This document shows, piece by piece, positions 15,690-24,292 of a DNA stretch of 64,000 nucleotides. Below the pieces are notes generated by a model. The model was not told where the DNA came from. It did no database searches and saw only the letters and a program-made list of their open reading frames with translations. Within the stretch, counting starts at the first letter, position 1. Every line of letters begins with the position of its first letter. A program made the translations under genes and the position numbers. The DNA is from Nocardioides immobilis (GTDB lineage: Bacteria > Actinomycetota > Actinomycetes > Propionibacteriales > Nocardioidaceae), in NCBI RefSeq assembly GCF_003515065.1, contig NZ_QXGH01000017.1, positions 62,001 through 126,000 on the forward strand. Direction: 5' to 3'.

Positions 15690-15917
15690 GTGACGACAAC
15701 CGTCAGCCGCTTCGAGACCGGGCTCGCGCCATGTGGCAAGAAGCGCGACGGTGAGAGCGTGATGACCGAGGACCACCAGGGTCTCTTCACCGAGGATCGC
15801 CGCTACTCCTGCGGGTGCCGGACCACGAAGGAGGAGTACCACGACGGCAGCGTCCATTTCATGGTGGTGAACCACCACGGGAAGGTGCTTCTGGACGAGG
15901 AGCTGCGGGGTGAGTGA
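15690..15917 (+). CDS. 75-residue cysteine-containing protein at the head of the frd operon
   Basis: I do not recognise it. The GTG at 15690 is favoured because GGAGG ends 6 bp before it, whereas the internal ATG at 15762 has no comparable site. The product starts [20 protein letters not shown] and contains [20 protein letters not shown] followed by [19 protein letters not shown]. It has three cysteines, a C-x-C pair and a histidine pair, so metal or haem binding or a redox role is possible. Its last 8 bp overlap the frdA start, indicating translational coupling with fumarate reductase. It could be an assembly or regulatory factor; that is inference. Confidence 0.65.
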   Translation: MTTTVSRFETGLAPCGKKRDGESVMTEDHQGLFTEDRRYSCGCRTTKEEYHDGSVHFMVVNHHGKVLLDEELRGE

Positions 15918-17664
15918 CGGCCTGATACGCGCCGCCCACGACGTACTCATCGTGGGCGGCGGCGGAGCAGGCCTGCGAGCGGCGATCGCGATCGCCGAGA
16001 CGAACCCGCAGCTCGACGTGGCTGTGATCTCCAAGGTGTACCCGATGCGCAGCCACACGGTGTCCGCCGAGGGAGGCGCGGCCGGCGTCATCGCCGACGA
16101 CGACAGCATCGACGAGCACATCTACGACACCATCTCCGGCAGCGACTGGCTCGGCGACCAGGACGCGATCGAGGCCTTCGTCAACGAGGCGCCCCGCGAG
16201 CTGCTGCAGCTCGAGCACTGGGGCTGCCCCTGGAGCCGGCAGCCGAACGGCCACGTCGCGGTCCGCGCGTTCGGCGGCATGAAGAAGAAGCGCACCTGGT
16301 TCGCAGCCGACAAGACCGGCTTCCACATGCTGCACTCGCTGTTCCAGACGACCTTGAAGTACCGCGAGGTCACCCGGCACGACGAGTGGTTCGTCACCAA
16401 GCTGCTGGTCGATGACGGTCGCGTGCACGGGGTCGTCGCCGTCGACCTGTTCAGCGGGAAGATCCAGGCGATCACCGCCAAGTCGGTCGTCCTGTGCACC
16501 GGTGGCTGCGGCAAGGTCTTCCCGTTCACGACGAACGCCAACATCAACACCGGCGACGGGATGTCGCTCGCCTACCGCGCGGGCGCGCCGCTCAAGGACA
16601 TGGAGTTCGTCCAGTACCACCCGACCGGACTGCCGTTCACGGGCATCCTGATCACCGAGGCAACGCGGGCCGAGGGCGGCTGGCTGCTGAACAAGGACGG
16701 CTACCGCTACCTCCAGGACTACGACCTCGGCAAGCCCACCCCAACACCGGAGCTGCGCAGCATGGAGCTCGGCCCTCGCGACCGGCTATCGCAGGCCTTC
16801 GTCCACGAGGTCGAGAAGGGCCGTACGGCGGACTCCCCGTGGGGTCCGATCGTCCACCTCGACCTGCGTCACCTCGGCGCGGACCTCATCGACACCAAGC
16901 TCCCCTTCGTGCGCGAGCTGTGCCTGAAGTACGAGCGGATCGACCCGGTGCACGAGCTGATCCCGGTCCGGCCCGTCGTGCACTACATGATGGGCGGCGT
17001 CCACACCGACATCGACGGGGCGACGCCGCTCGCCGGTCTGTACGCCGCCGGCGAGACCGCCTGCGTCAGCATCAACGGCGCCAACCGGCTCGGGTCCAAC
17101 TCGTTGCCGGAGTGCCTGGTCTTCGGCGCTCGCGCCGGCAGGGCGGCAGCGGAGTTCGCCACCACCGCGGGTCCGGTGCCGGCTGCGATCGAGGCGCAGG
17201 CCGCCGACGAGGTACGCCGCCTCGAACGGGACCTGCTGGGCAAGGACTCGGAGGGCGAGAGCACCTCGGCGATCCGGGACGAGATGCAGGCGACGATGGA
17301 GGACGCGGCCGGCATCTACCGGACCGGACCTGCCATCGCCAAGGGCCTGGACACGCTCCGTGAGCTGCAGGAGCGGATCGGGAAGGTCGGGATCGCGGAC
17401 ACGAGCCGGTCGTTCAACACCGAGCTGCTCGCCGCCCTGGAGCTGGCCAACATGCTCGACATCGGCGAGTGCATGCTCCAGTCGGCGCTGCAGCGCGAGG
17501 AGTCCCGAGGCGCGCACCAGCGGACGGACTTCCCGGACCGTGACGACCAGCGCTTCCTGACCCACCAGCTGGTCCACCGCAATGACGACGGGACGCCGCG
17601 CGTCGAGTCCCTGCCGGTGACCATCACCCGCTGGCCACCGGGCGAGCGGGTCTACGGGAGGTAG
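15910..17664 (+). CDS. frdA: Fumarate reductase/succinate dehydrogenase flavoprotein subunit
   Basis: 584 residues, GTG start after GAGGAG. FAD-binding domain: [20 protein letters not shown] at the N terminus and [20 protein letters not shown] with the histidine that carries covalent FAD. Catalytic features include [20 protein letters not shown] and [20 protein letters not shown], and the FAD-closing [20 protein letters not shown]. It oxidises menaquinol-derived electrons onto fumarate, or the reverse, on the cytoplasmic membrane face with FrdB, C and D. The presence of separate C and D anchors and the close spacing (2 bp to frdB) identify a frdABCD-type complex as in mycobacteria, rather than the SdhCAB trimer. 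Confidence 0.95.
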   Translation: MSDGLIRAAHDVLIVGGGGAGLRAAIAIAETNPQLDVAVISKVYPMRSHTVSAEGGAAGVIADDDSIDEHIYDTISGSDWLGDQDAIEAFVNEAPRELLQLEHWGCPWSRQPNGHVAVRAFGGMKKKRTWFAADKTGFHMLHSLFQTTLKYREVTRHDEWFVTKLLVDDGRVHGVVAVDLFSGKIQAITAKSVVLCTGGCGKVFPFTTNANINTGDGMSLAYRAGAPLKDMEFVQYHPTGLPFTGILITEATRAEGGWLLNKDGYRYLQDYDLGKPTPTPELRSMELGPRDRLSQAFVHEVEKGRTADSPWGPIVHLDLRHLGADLIDTKLPFVRELCLKYERIDPVHELIPVRPVVHYMMGGVHTDIDGATPLAGLYAAGETACVSINGANRLGSNSLPECLVFGARAGRAAAEFATTAGPVPAAIEAQAADEVRRLERDLLGKDSEGESTSAIRDEMQATMEDAAGIYRTGPAIAKGLDTLRELQERIGKVGIADTSRSFNTELLAALELANMLDIGECMLQSALQREESRGAHQRTDFPDRDDQRFLTHQLVHRNDDGTPRVESLPVTITRWPPGERVYGR

Positions 17665-17666
17665 CC

Positions 17667-18458
17667 ATGCCCAGCAACCCAGGCAGCAACCCAGGCAGCA
17701 ACTCAGGCAGCATCCGGCTCCAGGTCACGCGGTACCGGCCCGAGAGCGACTCCGAACCGCGGTTCCAGGAGTACGACGTACCCCTGCGCAAGGAGTGGAC
17801 GGTCCTCGACGGGCTCAACCACGTCAAGAACGAGGTGGACACGACCCTGTCGTTCCGTTGGTCCTGCCGGATGGGCATCTGTGGCAGCTGCGGGATGAAC
17901 GTCAACGGCGATCCCAAGCTGACCTGCGCGGCGTTCCTGGACGACTATGCGCCCGGCCCGATCCGGGTCGAGCCGCTGGCCAACTTCCCGGTCGTGCGGG
18001 ACCTGGTCGTCGACATCAACGACTTCATGGAGAAGCTCCCCCGGGTCAAGCCGTGGATCATCCGCGACGACGACGCTCTGCTGGACGGGGATGGGGAGAT
18101 CGACGGTGAGTACCTCCAGACGCCGGAAGAGCTCGACGCCTACAAGCAGTTCAGCATGTGCATCAACTGCATGCTCTGCTACGCGGCGTGCCCCGTCTAC
18201 GGACTCGATCCCGAGTTCATGGGACCGGCGGCGATCGCGCTGGCCGAGCGTTACGACCTCGACTCGCGCGACCACGGGGCGAGGGAGCGGCTCGACGTGC
18301 TCATCGAGCACGAGGGCGTGTGGGGCTGCACGTTCGTCGGAGAGTGCACGCGGGTGTGCCCGAACCACGTCGACCCAGCCGGCGCCATCCAGAGATACAA
18401 GGTGAAGGCGGCGAAGGAGAACGTCATGGCGTTCCTGTTGCCGAGGGGCGCGCGATGA
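17667..18458 (+). CDS. frdB: Fumarate reductase iron-sulfur subunit
   Basis: 263 residues. The N-terminal plant-ferredoxin-like domain has [20 protein letters not shown] followed by C for the [2Fe-2S] cluster. The C-terminal bacterial ferredoxin domain has [16 protein letters not shown] and [18 protein letters not shown] for the [4Fe-4S] and [3Fe-4S] clusters. The extreme N terminus carries a three-fold SNPG/SNSG repeat ([15 protein letters not shown]) that is low-complexity and unusual for the family; an alternative downstream start is not obvious. It passes electrons between menaquinol and the FrdA flavin. The stop overlaps the frdC start by 4 bp (ATGA). Confidence 0.95.
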   Translation: MPSNPGSNPGSNSGSIRLQVTRYRPESDSEPRFQEYDVPLRKEWTVLDGLNHVKNEVDTTLSFRWSCRMGICGSCGMNVNGDPKLTCAAFLDDYAPGPIRVEPLANFPVVRDLVVDINDFMEKLPRVKPWIIRDDDALLDGDGEIDGEYLQTPEELDAYKQFSMCINCMLCYAACPVYGLDPEFMGPAAIALAERYDLDSRDHGARERLDVLIEHEGVWGCTFVGECTRVCPNHVDPAGAIQRYKVKAAKENVMAFLLPRGAR

Positions 18459-18859
18459 GCACCCCGAGGGCGACCGAGGTGCGCGTCTACAACCGTCCGA
18501 TGTCGACCTGGTGGTGGACGCGGAGACGGACCTACTTCGTGTTCGTGATGCGCGAGCTGAGCAGCATCTTCGTGGCCTGGTTCGTCGGCTTTCTGCTGGC
18601 GTTCGTGTACTCCGTCGGGCGGAGCGAGGCGGCGTACCAGGACTTCCTCGACTGGGCGGCGACGCCGTGGGTGGTCGTCATCAACGTGATCGCGGCAGCG
18701 TTCCTCGCGCTGCACGTCGTCACCTGGTTCAGCCTCACCCCGCAGGCGATGGACGTGCGGATCGGCGGCCAGAAGGCGCCTGCCGCCGCGATCATCGCCT
18801 CCCAGTACGTCGGCCTGGCGGTCGTGTCCGCCTTCGTGCTCTGGCTGGTGACCCGATGA
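18455..18859 (+). CDS. frdC: Fumarate reductase membrane anchor subunit C
   Basis: 134 residues with three membrane spans: [40 protein letters not shown] and [20 protein letters not shown]. Family features are the [20 protein letters not shown] entry motif and [14 protein letters not shown]. It anchors FrdAB and forms part of the menaquinol site with FrdD. Start ATG overlaps the frdB stop and its own stop overlaps frdD by 4 bp, so the four genes are translationally coupled. Confidence 0.92.
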   Translation: MSTPRATEVRVYNRPMSTWWWTRRRTYFVFVMRELSSIFVAWFVGFLLAFVYSVGRSEAAYQDFLDWAATPWVVVINVIAAAFLALHVVTWFSLTPQAMDVRIGGQKAPAAAIIASQYVGLAVVSAFVLWLVTR

Positions 18860-19206
18860 GCAGGCCGCGGGTCGAGCCGCTCGTCTGGCTGATGTTCAGC
18901 GGAGGCGGCGTCATGGCCGCCGTGTTCCTACCGGTCCTCGTCTTCATGTTCGCGTTCGCGTTCCCCCTCGAGTGGATATCGCCACCCGACCACGACCACC
19001 TGAGCGCTGTCGTCGGCCATCCGCTGACCCTGCTCTTCCTGCTGGGCATGTTCGTCGTCCTGCTGGTCCACAGCGCTCACCGCTTCCGCTACACCTTGTA
19101 CGACGGCCTCCAGATCAAGGCGAAGCGGACCGTCGCGGTGCTCTGCTACGGGACGGCCGCCGTGGGCGCGATCACCACGGTCGTCGTCCTCCTGTCGGCA
19201 GCCTGA
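18856..19206 (+). CDS. frdD: Fumarate reductase membrane anchor subunit D
   Basis: 116 residues, three membrane spans: EPLVWLMFSGGGVMAAVFLP, LTLLFLLGMFVVLLVHSAHR and VLCYGTAAVGAITTVVVLLS. HSAHRFRYTLYDGLQIK is the conserved FrdD block. With FrdC it forms the cofactor-free (no haem in this type) membrane anchor and quinol site. The last gene of the operon, convergent with the ASCH gene 11 bp later; no strong hairpin was seen between them. Confidence 0.92.
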   Translation: MSRPRVEPLVWLMFSGGGVMAAVFLPVLVFMFAFAFPLEWISPPDHDHLSAVVGHPLTLLFLLGMFVVLLVHSAHRFRYTLYDGLQIKAKRTVAVLCYGTAAVGAITTVVVLLSAA

Positions 19207-19217
19207 GACCGCTCGCT

Positions 19218-20009
19218 TCAGTCGGGCGCGTAGCCCAGCCCGATGTCGGCCATCGCCGCGGCCAACCGGTCGAGGGCGATCGGGCCGACGCCGTGCAGCG
19301 CGGCGAGGTCGCTGCGGGTCCACGAGCACACGGCCTCCAGCGTGTGCAGGTCGACCGCGCGCAGGGCGCGGGTCGCGGGGGCGCCGATGGAACGCGGCAG
19401 CGGCGTGCCCGTACGACGAGGCGCCCGCTCCCGCGGACCGTCCTCGTGATCGACAACCGCCTCACCGCGCGGTGACAGGCGGTAGCCGATCGCGAGCGAC
19501 TCGGTCAGCCCGCGCTCCTTGAGCTTGCGGACGTCGCGCTTGAACTCCGGCGTCGGCCGTCCCAGCTGAGCTGCGAGCTCGGGTGCCCGAACCTCCGGGT
19601 TGGCGTCGATGATCCGCAGCGTGGCGCGGGTCCAGGGACCGATCGGTGATGCGGCGTCGAGGCGGTCGAGCCCGGCGCGGATCTCGGTCAGCTCCTCGGC
19701 CGTCGGCACCGCCTCGCGCAGGATCTCGCGCGGGTCGGGCCCGGCGTACCGGAGGCCCACCCGGAACACCTGCCCGCTCGAGCGGACGGTCAGTGCCTCC
19801 TTGAGCGCGGCCAGTGACGCGGCCCCGCACCGCCGGGCGTCGTCGGCCCGGAGCGCCGACAGCGGGACGGCGTCGACGCTGGTCACCTCGAGCAGCCCGA
19901 CGCCCGTCCGGAGCCGGGTGCCCACCTTCACCCGCGCCCGGTTCCATCGCCGGAAGGCGAGATCGATCTCGCCGTCGCGGATCGCCTCGAGCTCCGCCGG
20001 TCGAATCAT
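19218..20009 (-). CDS. ASCH-domain protein with winged-helix and helix-hairpin-helix extensions
   Basis: 263 residues. The N-terminal 100 or so form an ASCH-like domain (LEAIRDGEIDLAFRRWNRAR, VKVGTRLRTGVGLLEVTSVD, GQVFRVGLRYAGPDPREIL), a beta-barrel related to PUA that binds RNA or modified nucleotides. A central winged-helix segment follows (ATLRIIDANPEVRAPELAAQ, FKRDVRKLKERGLTESLAIG). A C-terminal helix-hairpin-helix motif, LAALHGVGPIALDRLAAAMA, could bind DNA. The combination suggests a nucleic-acid-binding regulator or processing factor of unknown target. The ATG at 20009 starts the domain; the longer upstream frame runs into the divergent VOC gene. Confidence 0.75.
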   Translation of the reverse strand: MIRPAELEAIRDGEIDLAFRRWNRARVKVGTRLRTGVGLLEVTSVDAVPLSALRADDARRCGAASLAALKEALTVRSSGQVFRVGLRYAGPDPREILREAVPTAEELTEIRAGLDRLDAASPIGPWTRATLRIIDANPEVRAPELAAQLGRPTPEFKRDVRKLKERGLTESLAIGYRLSPRGEAVVDHEDGPRERAPRRTGTPLPRSIGAPATRALRAVDLHTLEAVCSWTRSDLAALHGVGPIALDRLAAAMADIGLGYAPD

Positions 20010-20076
20010 CACGCTCCGGAGGATAGGCAGGTCACAGGTCCGATGAGTACTGCGGGCCGGGCCGGTCACCACCGCC

Positions 20077-20499
20077 ATGCAGACGCTGTTCCCGGCACTC
20101 CGGGTCACTGACCTCGACGCGGCACTCGCGTTCTACACGACGTTCGGCTACGACCTGGTCGGGAGCGTGGACGTCGGGGGCGGCACGTCTCTGGCCATGC
20201 TGGCCTTCCCGGAGGAGGCCGAGGTGACCCTCGAGCTGGTGCACCGTCCCGCGGACGGACCGGTCACCCCGGGCGGCCTCGACCACCTCGCGGTGCAGGT
20301 CGACGACCTGGAGGCCACCCGGGAACGGCTTCGCGTCGCCGGCCTCCGTCCCGGTGAGGTGGAGCTGCCCGGTGGATCGGAAGGTCCCCGCATCGCGTGG
20401 CTCGTCGACCCCGACTGCTACCGCATCGAGCTGGTGCAGTGGCCGGCCGGTCACCCGGACGGCATGACCCGTGCCGACTTCCCCGACAACGCGTCCTGA
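20077..20499 (+). CDS. VOC family (glyoxalase/bleomycin-resistance-like) protein
   Basis: 140 residues, single VOC domain with paired modules: MQTLFPALRVTDLDAALAFY and TTFGYDLVGSVDVGG, then LDHLAVQVDDLEATRERLRV and the C-terminal VDPDCYRIELVQWP carrying the metal-ligand glutamate. The metal-binding histidine is in the DHLAV block. Probably a lactoylglutathione-lyase-like or antibiotic-binding protein. The RibD-C/DHFR-like gene begins 14 bp downstream with its own GAGGAG site, so they are probably one transcript. Confidence 0.88.
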   Translation: MQTLFPALRVTDLDAALAFYTTFGYDLVGSVDVGGGTSLAMLAFPEEAEVTLELVHRPADGPVTPGGLDHLAVQVDDLEATRERLRVAGLRPGEVELPGGSEGPRIAWLVDPDCYRIELVQWPAGHPDGMTRADFPDNAS

Positions 20500-20513
20500 C
20501 TGAGGAGCAAGCG

Positions 20514-21080
20514 ATGACCACGATCCGCCTGTACATGTCCATGTCCATCGACGGCTACATCGCCGGCCCCGACGACCGCCCCGGCCAGGAGCTGGGCGAG
20601 GGCGGCGGCCGGTTGTTCAACTGGCTCGACGACCGCAACGGGCCGGGGATCAACGGCGAGGTGTACGCCGAGGCCATGGCCACCGGGGCGGTGATCTCGG
20701 GTCGTCGTACGTTCGAGCTGGCCGGCCGGTGGGGCGGCGACCACCACGACGGTGTGCCGATCAACGTGCTCACCCATCACGTCGACGAGGGCGACGAGCC
20801 TCCCGGCAGTGCCCGCTTCTACACCGACGTCGCCGCGTGCGCGGCGGACGCCCGGGCAGCGGCGGGCGACCGCGCGGTGATGGTCCATGGCGCGGGTGCC
20901 GCCCAGGCCCTGCTCCGCGCCGGCGAGCTCGACGAGCTGGAGCTGCACGTCGTACCGGTCCTGCTGGGCGCGGGCCGGAGGCTGTTCGACAACCTCGACG
21001 GCACCCGCACCGAGCTCGAGCTCGTCCGCCACCTCGAGGGACGCGACGCCACCCACCAGCGGTACCGAGTCCGCCACTAG
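20514..21080 (+). CDS. RibD C-terminal / dihydrofolate reductase-like protein (second copy)
   Basis: 188 residues beginning MTTIRLYMSMSIDGYIAGPD, the same opening motif as the paralogue at 1315. TGAVISGRRTFELAGRWGGD carries the G-R-R-T/L-x-E block, AVMVHGAGAAQALLRAGELD the nucleotide loop, and LELHVVPVLLGAGRRLFDNL the C-terminal signature. An NADPH-binding reductase of unknown substrate. GAGGAG 7 bp before the ATG supports the start. Ends 20 bp before the first copy of the 43-bp palindrome. Confidence 0.88.
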   Translation: MTTIRLYMSMSIDGYIAGPDDRPGQELGEGGGRLFNWLDDRNGPGINGEVYAEAMATGAVISGRRTFELAGRWGGDHHDGVPINVLTHHVDEGDEPPGSARFYTDVAACAADARAAAGDRAVMVHGAGAAQALLRAGELDELELHVVPVLLGAGRRLFDNLDGTRTELELVRHLEGRDATHQRYRVRH

Positions 21081-21100
21081 TGCCAGTCGTGCCACTCGTT

Positions 21101-21143
21101 AGCTCGCGCTGCGTCGGCAGTATTCGCCGGCGGAGCGCGAGCT
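21101..21143. repeat. 43-bp palindromic repeat, copy 1
   Basis: AGCTCGCGCT and the terminal AGCGCGAGCT form outer arms, and CGTCGGC and GCCGGCG inner arms, around AGTATTC. A near-identical copy in the same orientation sits at 22169-22211, with two differences in about 43 bp. CTAGTGCCAGT precedes this copy and follows the other. It probably acts as a terminator for the RibD-C gene; its duplication around one gene suggests a mobile or recombinogenic role. Confidence 0.8.
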
Positions 21144-21231
21144 TGCGGCTGTGCGCCGTACTTCGCACGGTGATCCACAGGCCCGGCAGGCGCAGGTGTT
21201 CGCGGTCGGCGGCCGGGAGACCGATCTCTCC

Positions 21232-22170
21232 ATGGCGATCGACACCCGAACCCTCGACCACCTCAGCTGGCTGCAGCACGGCGTGCTGGCCCGTCGGCAG
21301 TTCCTGGACGCTGGGGTGACGGACAACGACATCGAGAGATGGGTACGACGACGCCGGCTCGTCGCCGCCCGGCCCGGCGTGTACGTCAACCACACCGGAC
21401 CGTTGACACCCGCCCAGCGGGAGTGGGTCGCGGTCCTCGCCGCGTGGCCGGCGGCGCTCAGCCACGAGTCCGCGATCCCGGGTCTCCGCAGCGACCGGGT
21501 CCAGGTCGCCATCGACGTCCGCCGCACGATCGAGCTGCCCGGCGTCCAGGTGCATCGGATGGCGCACTTCGCGGAGCGGACGGACTGGCGGGCGGCGCCG
21601 CCGCGGATCAAGGTCGCCGACGCGGTCATCGACGTGATGTCGGGACGGATCTCGAACGACGACGTCGCCGGCGCGTACGCCGCCCTCGCCACTGCGACTC
21701 ATGCGGCCACCCAGCCGGATCGGATCGCTCGCGCCTTGGCGCGGCGGGAACGGGTCGCCGGCCGCGGTCTGATCGCAGGGATGGTCGCGGACGTCGAGGC
21801 CGGCGCGTGCTCAGTGCTCGAGCGCGGCTACCTGCATCGAGTGGAGCGGCCGCACGGCCTGCCTCGTGGCCGGCGCCAACCCGGCAGTCTCGCGACCGGG
21901 AAGCGCACGATGAAGGACGTTCGCTACGACAAGTACGGCCTGATCGTCGAGCTCAACGGCCGGATGATCCACGACCGCCCCCAAGCCTGGGACGCCGACG
22001 CCGAGCGAGACCTCGCCGAGCTCGCGGTCGCCGAGGCTGTTACCGCCCGGGTCACCTACGGCCTCGTCTTCCGCCACCAATGCCGGACGGCCGCGTGGAT
22101 CGGTCGGATCCTCCACCGGCGCGGCTGGACGGGGATGTTGTTCGCCTGTCCGTCCTGCCCGACCGGTTAG
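21232..22170 (+). CDS. AbiEi-like N-terminal domain / DUF559-type C-terminal protein
   Basis: 312 residues. The N terminus (LARRQFLDAGVTDNDIERWV, RRRLVAARPGVYVNHTGPLT, ALSHESAIPG) is the winged-helix AbiEi-antitoxin-like module common in actinobacteria. The C terminus (CSVLERGYLHRVERPHGLP, KDVRYDKYGLIVELNGRMIH, DAERDLAELAVAE) is a DUF559/Vsr-like restriction-endonuclease fold with E..D..E-L-N-G residues. Such proteins are often annotated as type IV toxin-antitoxin regulators, but no AbiEii nucleotidyltransferase toxin is adjacent. It lies alone between two copies of a 43-bp palindrome, and its stop codon lies in the second copy. Confidence 0.78.
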   Translation: MAIDTRTLDHLSWLQHGVLARRQFLDAGVTDNDIERWVRRRRLVAARPGVYVNHTGPLTPAQREWVAVLAAWPAALSHESAIPGLRSDRVQVAIDVRRTIELPGVQVHRMAHFAERTDWRAAPPRIKVADAVIDVMSGRISNDDVAGAYAALATATHAATQPDRIARALARRERVAGRGLIAGMVADVEAGACSVLERGYLHRVERPHGLPRGRRQPGSLATGKRTMKDVRYDKYGLIVELNGRMIHDRPQAWDADAERDLAELAVAEAVTARVTYGLVFRHQCRTAAWIGRILHRRGWTGMLFACPSCPTG

Positions 22171-22211
22171 TTCGCGCTGCGTCGGCAGTATTCGCCGACG
22201 GAGCGCGAGCT
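22169..22211. repeat. 43-bp palindromic repeat, copy 2
   Basis: AGTTCGCGCT ... GAGCGCGAGCT with the inner pair CGTCGGC/GCCGACG around AGTATTC. It overlaps the AbiEi-like stop codon (22168-22170) and sits between convergent genes, 39 bp before the ArsR stop, so it likely terminates transcription from both sides. See copy 1 at 21101. Confidence 0.8.
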
Positions 22212-22249
22212 AGTGCCAGTTGCTGACCTTGCGATGCCTCTCTCTTGGG

Positions 22250-22597
22250 TCACTTCTTGTTGCGCTGGATCGTCTCGGCGATCCGCTTGATCCGGGCGAG
22301 GCGGGCGTCCCAGGCCTCGCCGACGGCCGACAGCTGCGCGACGGCGCGGGCGAGCTGGGCCTCGTCGACGTGGTAGAGCCGCTCCCGGCCGGAGGGCGTG
22401 ACCCGGGTCAGGCCGACGCGCTCCAGGACGGCGAGGTGCTTGGCCACCGCCTGCCGGGACACGGGCAGCTGCTCGCTCAGCGACGTCGACGTACCGCTGC
22501 CGGAGGCCAGCAGCAGGTCGAGCATCCGGCGCCGGGTCGGGTCGCCGACCGCAGACCAGAGGTCGTCGTCGATGGCGGCGTTCGTGACCGGACTCAC
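22250..22597 (-). CDS. ArsR family transcriptional regulator
   Basis: 115 residues with a classical ArsR winged helix: DDLWSAVGDPTRRRMLDLLL, SLSEQLPVSRQAVAKHLAVL and ERVGLTRVTPSGRERLYHVD. The GTG start at 22597 overlaps the stop of the upstream SRPBCC gene by 4 bp, so the pair is one operon. The partner SRPBCC/AHSA1 domain and the V-S-R-Q-A-V-A-K-H-L recognition helix are typical of the ArsR-SRPBCC pairs of actinobacteria (sensing by the regulator of an organic ligand rather than metal; no C-x-C metal motif is present). Two palindromes in the promoter probably are its operators. Confidence 0.92.
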   Translation of the reverse strand: MSPVTNAAIDDDLWSAVGDPTRRRMLDLLLASGSGTSTSLSEQLPVSRQAVAKHLAVLERVGLTRVTPSGRERLYHVDEAQLARAVAQLSAVGEAWDARLARIKRIAETIQRNKK

Positions 22598-23070
22598 GGC
22601 TGTACCGATGGCTGGGCCACCAGCCGGTCGACGTAGGTCACGAGGCGCGGCAGGAAGTGGTCCCAGCCGGCGCTGTGGTCGCGGTAGGCCTCCTCGAGGA
22701 CCGCGGCCTCCCAGCCGCGTTCGCGGAAGCCGACCTCCTTGAAGCGGAGCAGCGTCCCGCTGCCCGAAGGGACCAGGTCGAAGGTGACCAGGAGCGAGTT
22801 GCCGGGCGCGGGGGGCGTGCCCTCGTCGTACACCCAACGGAACGAGAACCGCCGCGGCGGGTCCGCCTCCACGACGGTCACCTGCTCGACATGGGCGGGG
22901 CTCTCGCCGGGGTTGCCGAACGAGATCACGCCGGTGCCGCCGGGGACCGGGTCGAGCTCGGCCTCGTCCGGCCACCACTCCCGCAGGTGCTCCGGGGTGC
23001 TGATGACCTCGTAGACCACCTCGGGGGTGGCCTCGATGTGGATCTCCCGCTCGATGGTGCCGTACTCCAT
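22594..23070 (-). CDS. SRPBCC/AHSA1-domain protein
   Basis: 158 residues from an ATG after [46 protein letters not shown] and [20 protein letters not shown] show the START/Bet v1-like hydrophobic-pocket fold of the AHSA1 group. Ligand unknown. Encoded upstream of, and overlapping, its ArsR partner; the usual interpretation is that the pair detects and binds a hydrophobic compound. Divergent from mscR, and the twin palindromes between them could control both. Confidence 0.9.
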   Translation of the reverse strand: MEYGTIEREIHIEATPEVVYEVISTPEHLREWWPDEAELDPVPGGTGVISFGNPGESPAHVEQVTVVEADPPRRFSFRWVYDEGTPPAPGNSLLVTFDLVPSGSGTLLRFKEVGFRERGWEAAVLEEAYRDHSAGWDHFLPRLVTYVDRLVAQPSVQP

Positions 23071-23087
23071 GTCCTGCTCCTCTGTCG

Positions 23088-23104
23088 CGCAACCGTTGGT
23101 TGCG
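23088..23104. promoter_or_regulatory. Palindromic operator 1 (CGCAACC-N3-GGTTGCG)
   Basis: Perfect 17-bp inverted repeat CGCAACCGTTGGTTGCG, 18 bp before the SRPBCC start codon. The half-site matches the second palindrome 45 bp away. The ArsR protein of the same operon is the natural candidate to bind. Confidence 0.75.
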
Positions 23105-23132
23105 GATGAGGTTAGCCCACCGCGGAGCCATG

Positions 23133-23148
23133 CGCAACCATTGGTTGC
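23133..23148. promoter_or_regulatory. Palindromic operator 2 (CGCAACC-N3-GGTTGC)
   Basis: CGCAACCATTGGTTGC has the same half-sites and 3-bp spacer as operator 1, centre-to-centre distance about 45 bp. It lies between the divergent SRPBCC-ArsR operon and mscR (31 bp before the mscR ATG). Confidence 0.75.
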
Positions 23149-23179
23149 ACATCGTTGGCGCGGCCGTAGCATCGTCGCC

Positions 23180-24292
23180 ATGCAGCAGGTCAGGGCCGTC
23201 GTCGCCCGCGCCCAGGGAGCCCCCGTCGAGATCGCCATGATCAACGTCCCGGACCCGGGCCCGGGCGAGGCGGTGGTGAAGGTGCTGACCTGCGGGGTCT
23301 GCCACACCGACCTGCACTACCGGGAGGGCGGGATCAACGACGAGTTCCCGTTCCTGCTGGGTCACGAGGCCTCGGGGATCGTCGAGTCGGTGGGTCCCGA
23401 TGTCACCGGCGTCGCTCCGGGCGACTTCGTCGTCCTCAACTGGCGAGCAGTCTGCGGCGAGTGTCGCGCGTGCAAGCGAGGCGACCTCCACTACTGCTTC
23501 GCGACCCACAACGCGAAGCAGAAAATGACGCTGGCCGACGGACCGGACGCCGGCACCGAGCTGTCGCCGGCGCTGGGCATCGGCGCCTTCGCGGAGAAGA
23601 CCCTCGTGGCGGCAGGGCAGTGCACCAAGGTCGATCCGGCGGCCCGGCCGGCGGCCGTGGGCCTGCTGGGCTGCGGCGTGATGGCCGGCATCGGTGCCGC
23701 GATCAACACCGGGGCGGTCGGCCGTGGTCGGAGCATCGCGGTCATCGGCTGCGGTGGCGTGGGTGTCGCGGCGGTCGCCGGGGCCGCGCTGGCCGGGGCG
23801 AGCCCGATCATCGCGGTCGACATCGACGCCCGGAAGCTGGAGCGGGCGAAGGCCATGGGAGCCACCCACACCGTGGACTCCTCGGTCACGGACCCGGTCG
23901 AGGAGATCAAGCGCATCTGCGCCGAGACGTACGACGGCGCCGACGGGGCCGACGTGGTCGTCGAGGCGGTCGGGCGCCCGGAGACCTGGAAGCAGGCGTT
24001 CTACGCCCGCGACCTGGCCGGCACGCTGGTCCTCGTCGGCGTACCCACGCCGGACATGAAGGTGCCCGACATCCCGCTCATCGACGTGTTCGGTCGCGGC
24101 GGGGCGCTGAAGTCCAGCTGGTACGGCGACTGCCTGCCCAGCCGCGACTTCCCCATGCTCGTCGATCTCTACCTGCAGGGGCGGCTCGACCTCGACGCGT
24201 TCGTCAGCGAGGAGATCGGGCTCGGCGACGTGGAGGCCGCGTTCGCGCGGATGCACGGAGGCGACGTGCTGCGGTCGGTCGTCGTCCTGTGA
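23180..24292 (+). CDS. mscR: S-(hydroxymethyl)mycothiol dehydrogenase
   Basis: 370 residues, zinc-dependent class III-like alcohol dehydrogenase. Catalytic zinc ligands appear in [14 protein letters not shown] and [12 protein letters not shown]; the structural zinc cysteines are [15 protein letters not shown]. The Rossmann motif is [40 protein letters not shown] and the [20 protein letters not shown] segment match the mycothiol-dependent formaldehyde dehydrogenases (MscR/AdhE2). The enzyme oxidises the formaldehyde-mycothiol adduct, and may also denitrosylate S-nitrosomycothiol. The downstream metallo-hydrolase overlaps its stop by 4 bp, the same pairing known from mycobacteria, which supports the call. 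Confidence 0.92.
   Translation: MQQVRAVVARAQGAPVEIAMINVPDPGPGEAVVKVLTCGVCHTDLHYREGGINDEFPFLLGHEASGIVESVGPDVTGVAPGDFVVLNWRAVCGECRACKRGDLHYCFATHNAKQKMTLADGPDAGTELSPALGIGAFAEKTLVAAGQCTKVDPAARPAAVGLLGCGVMAGIGAAINTGAVGRGRSIAVIGCGGVGVAAVAGAALAGASPIIAVDIDARKLERAKAMGATHTVDSSVTDPVEEIKRICAETYDGADGADVVVEAVGRPETWKQAFYARDLAGTLVLVGVPTPDMKVPDIPLIDVFGRGGALKSSWYGDCLPSRDFPMLVDLYLQGRLDLDAFVSEEIGLGDVEAAFARMHGGDVLRSVVVL

Noticed and set aside
21169..21178. GTGATCCACAG resembling a DnaA box
   Set aside because: A single DnaA-box-like 9-mer without clusters or AT-rich DNA unwinding element; no origin features.
22250..24256. 668-codon minus-strand frame through mscR
   Set aside because: Only the C-terminal 115 residues are a real ArsR protein, starting at a GTG coupled to SRPBCC; the rest mirrors mscR.
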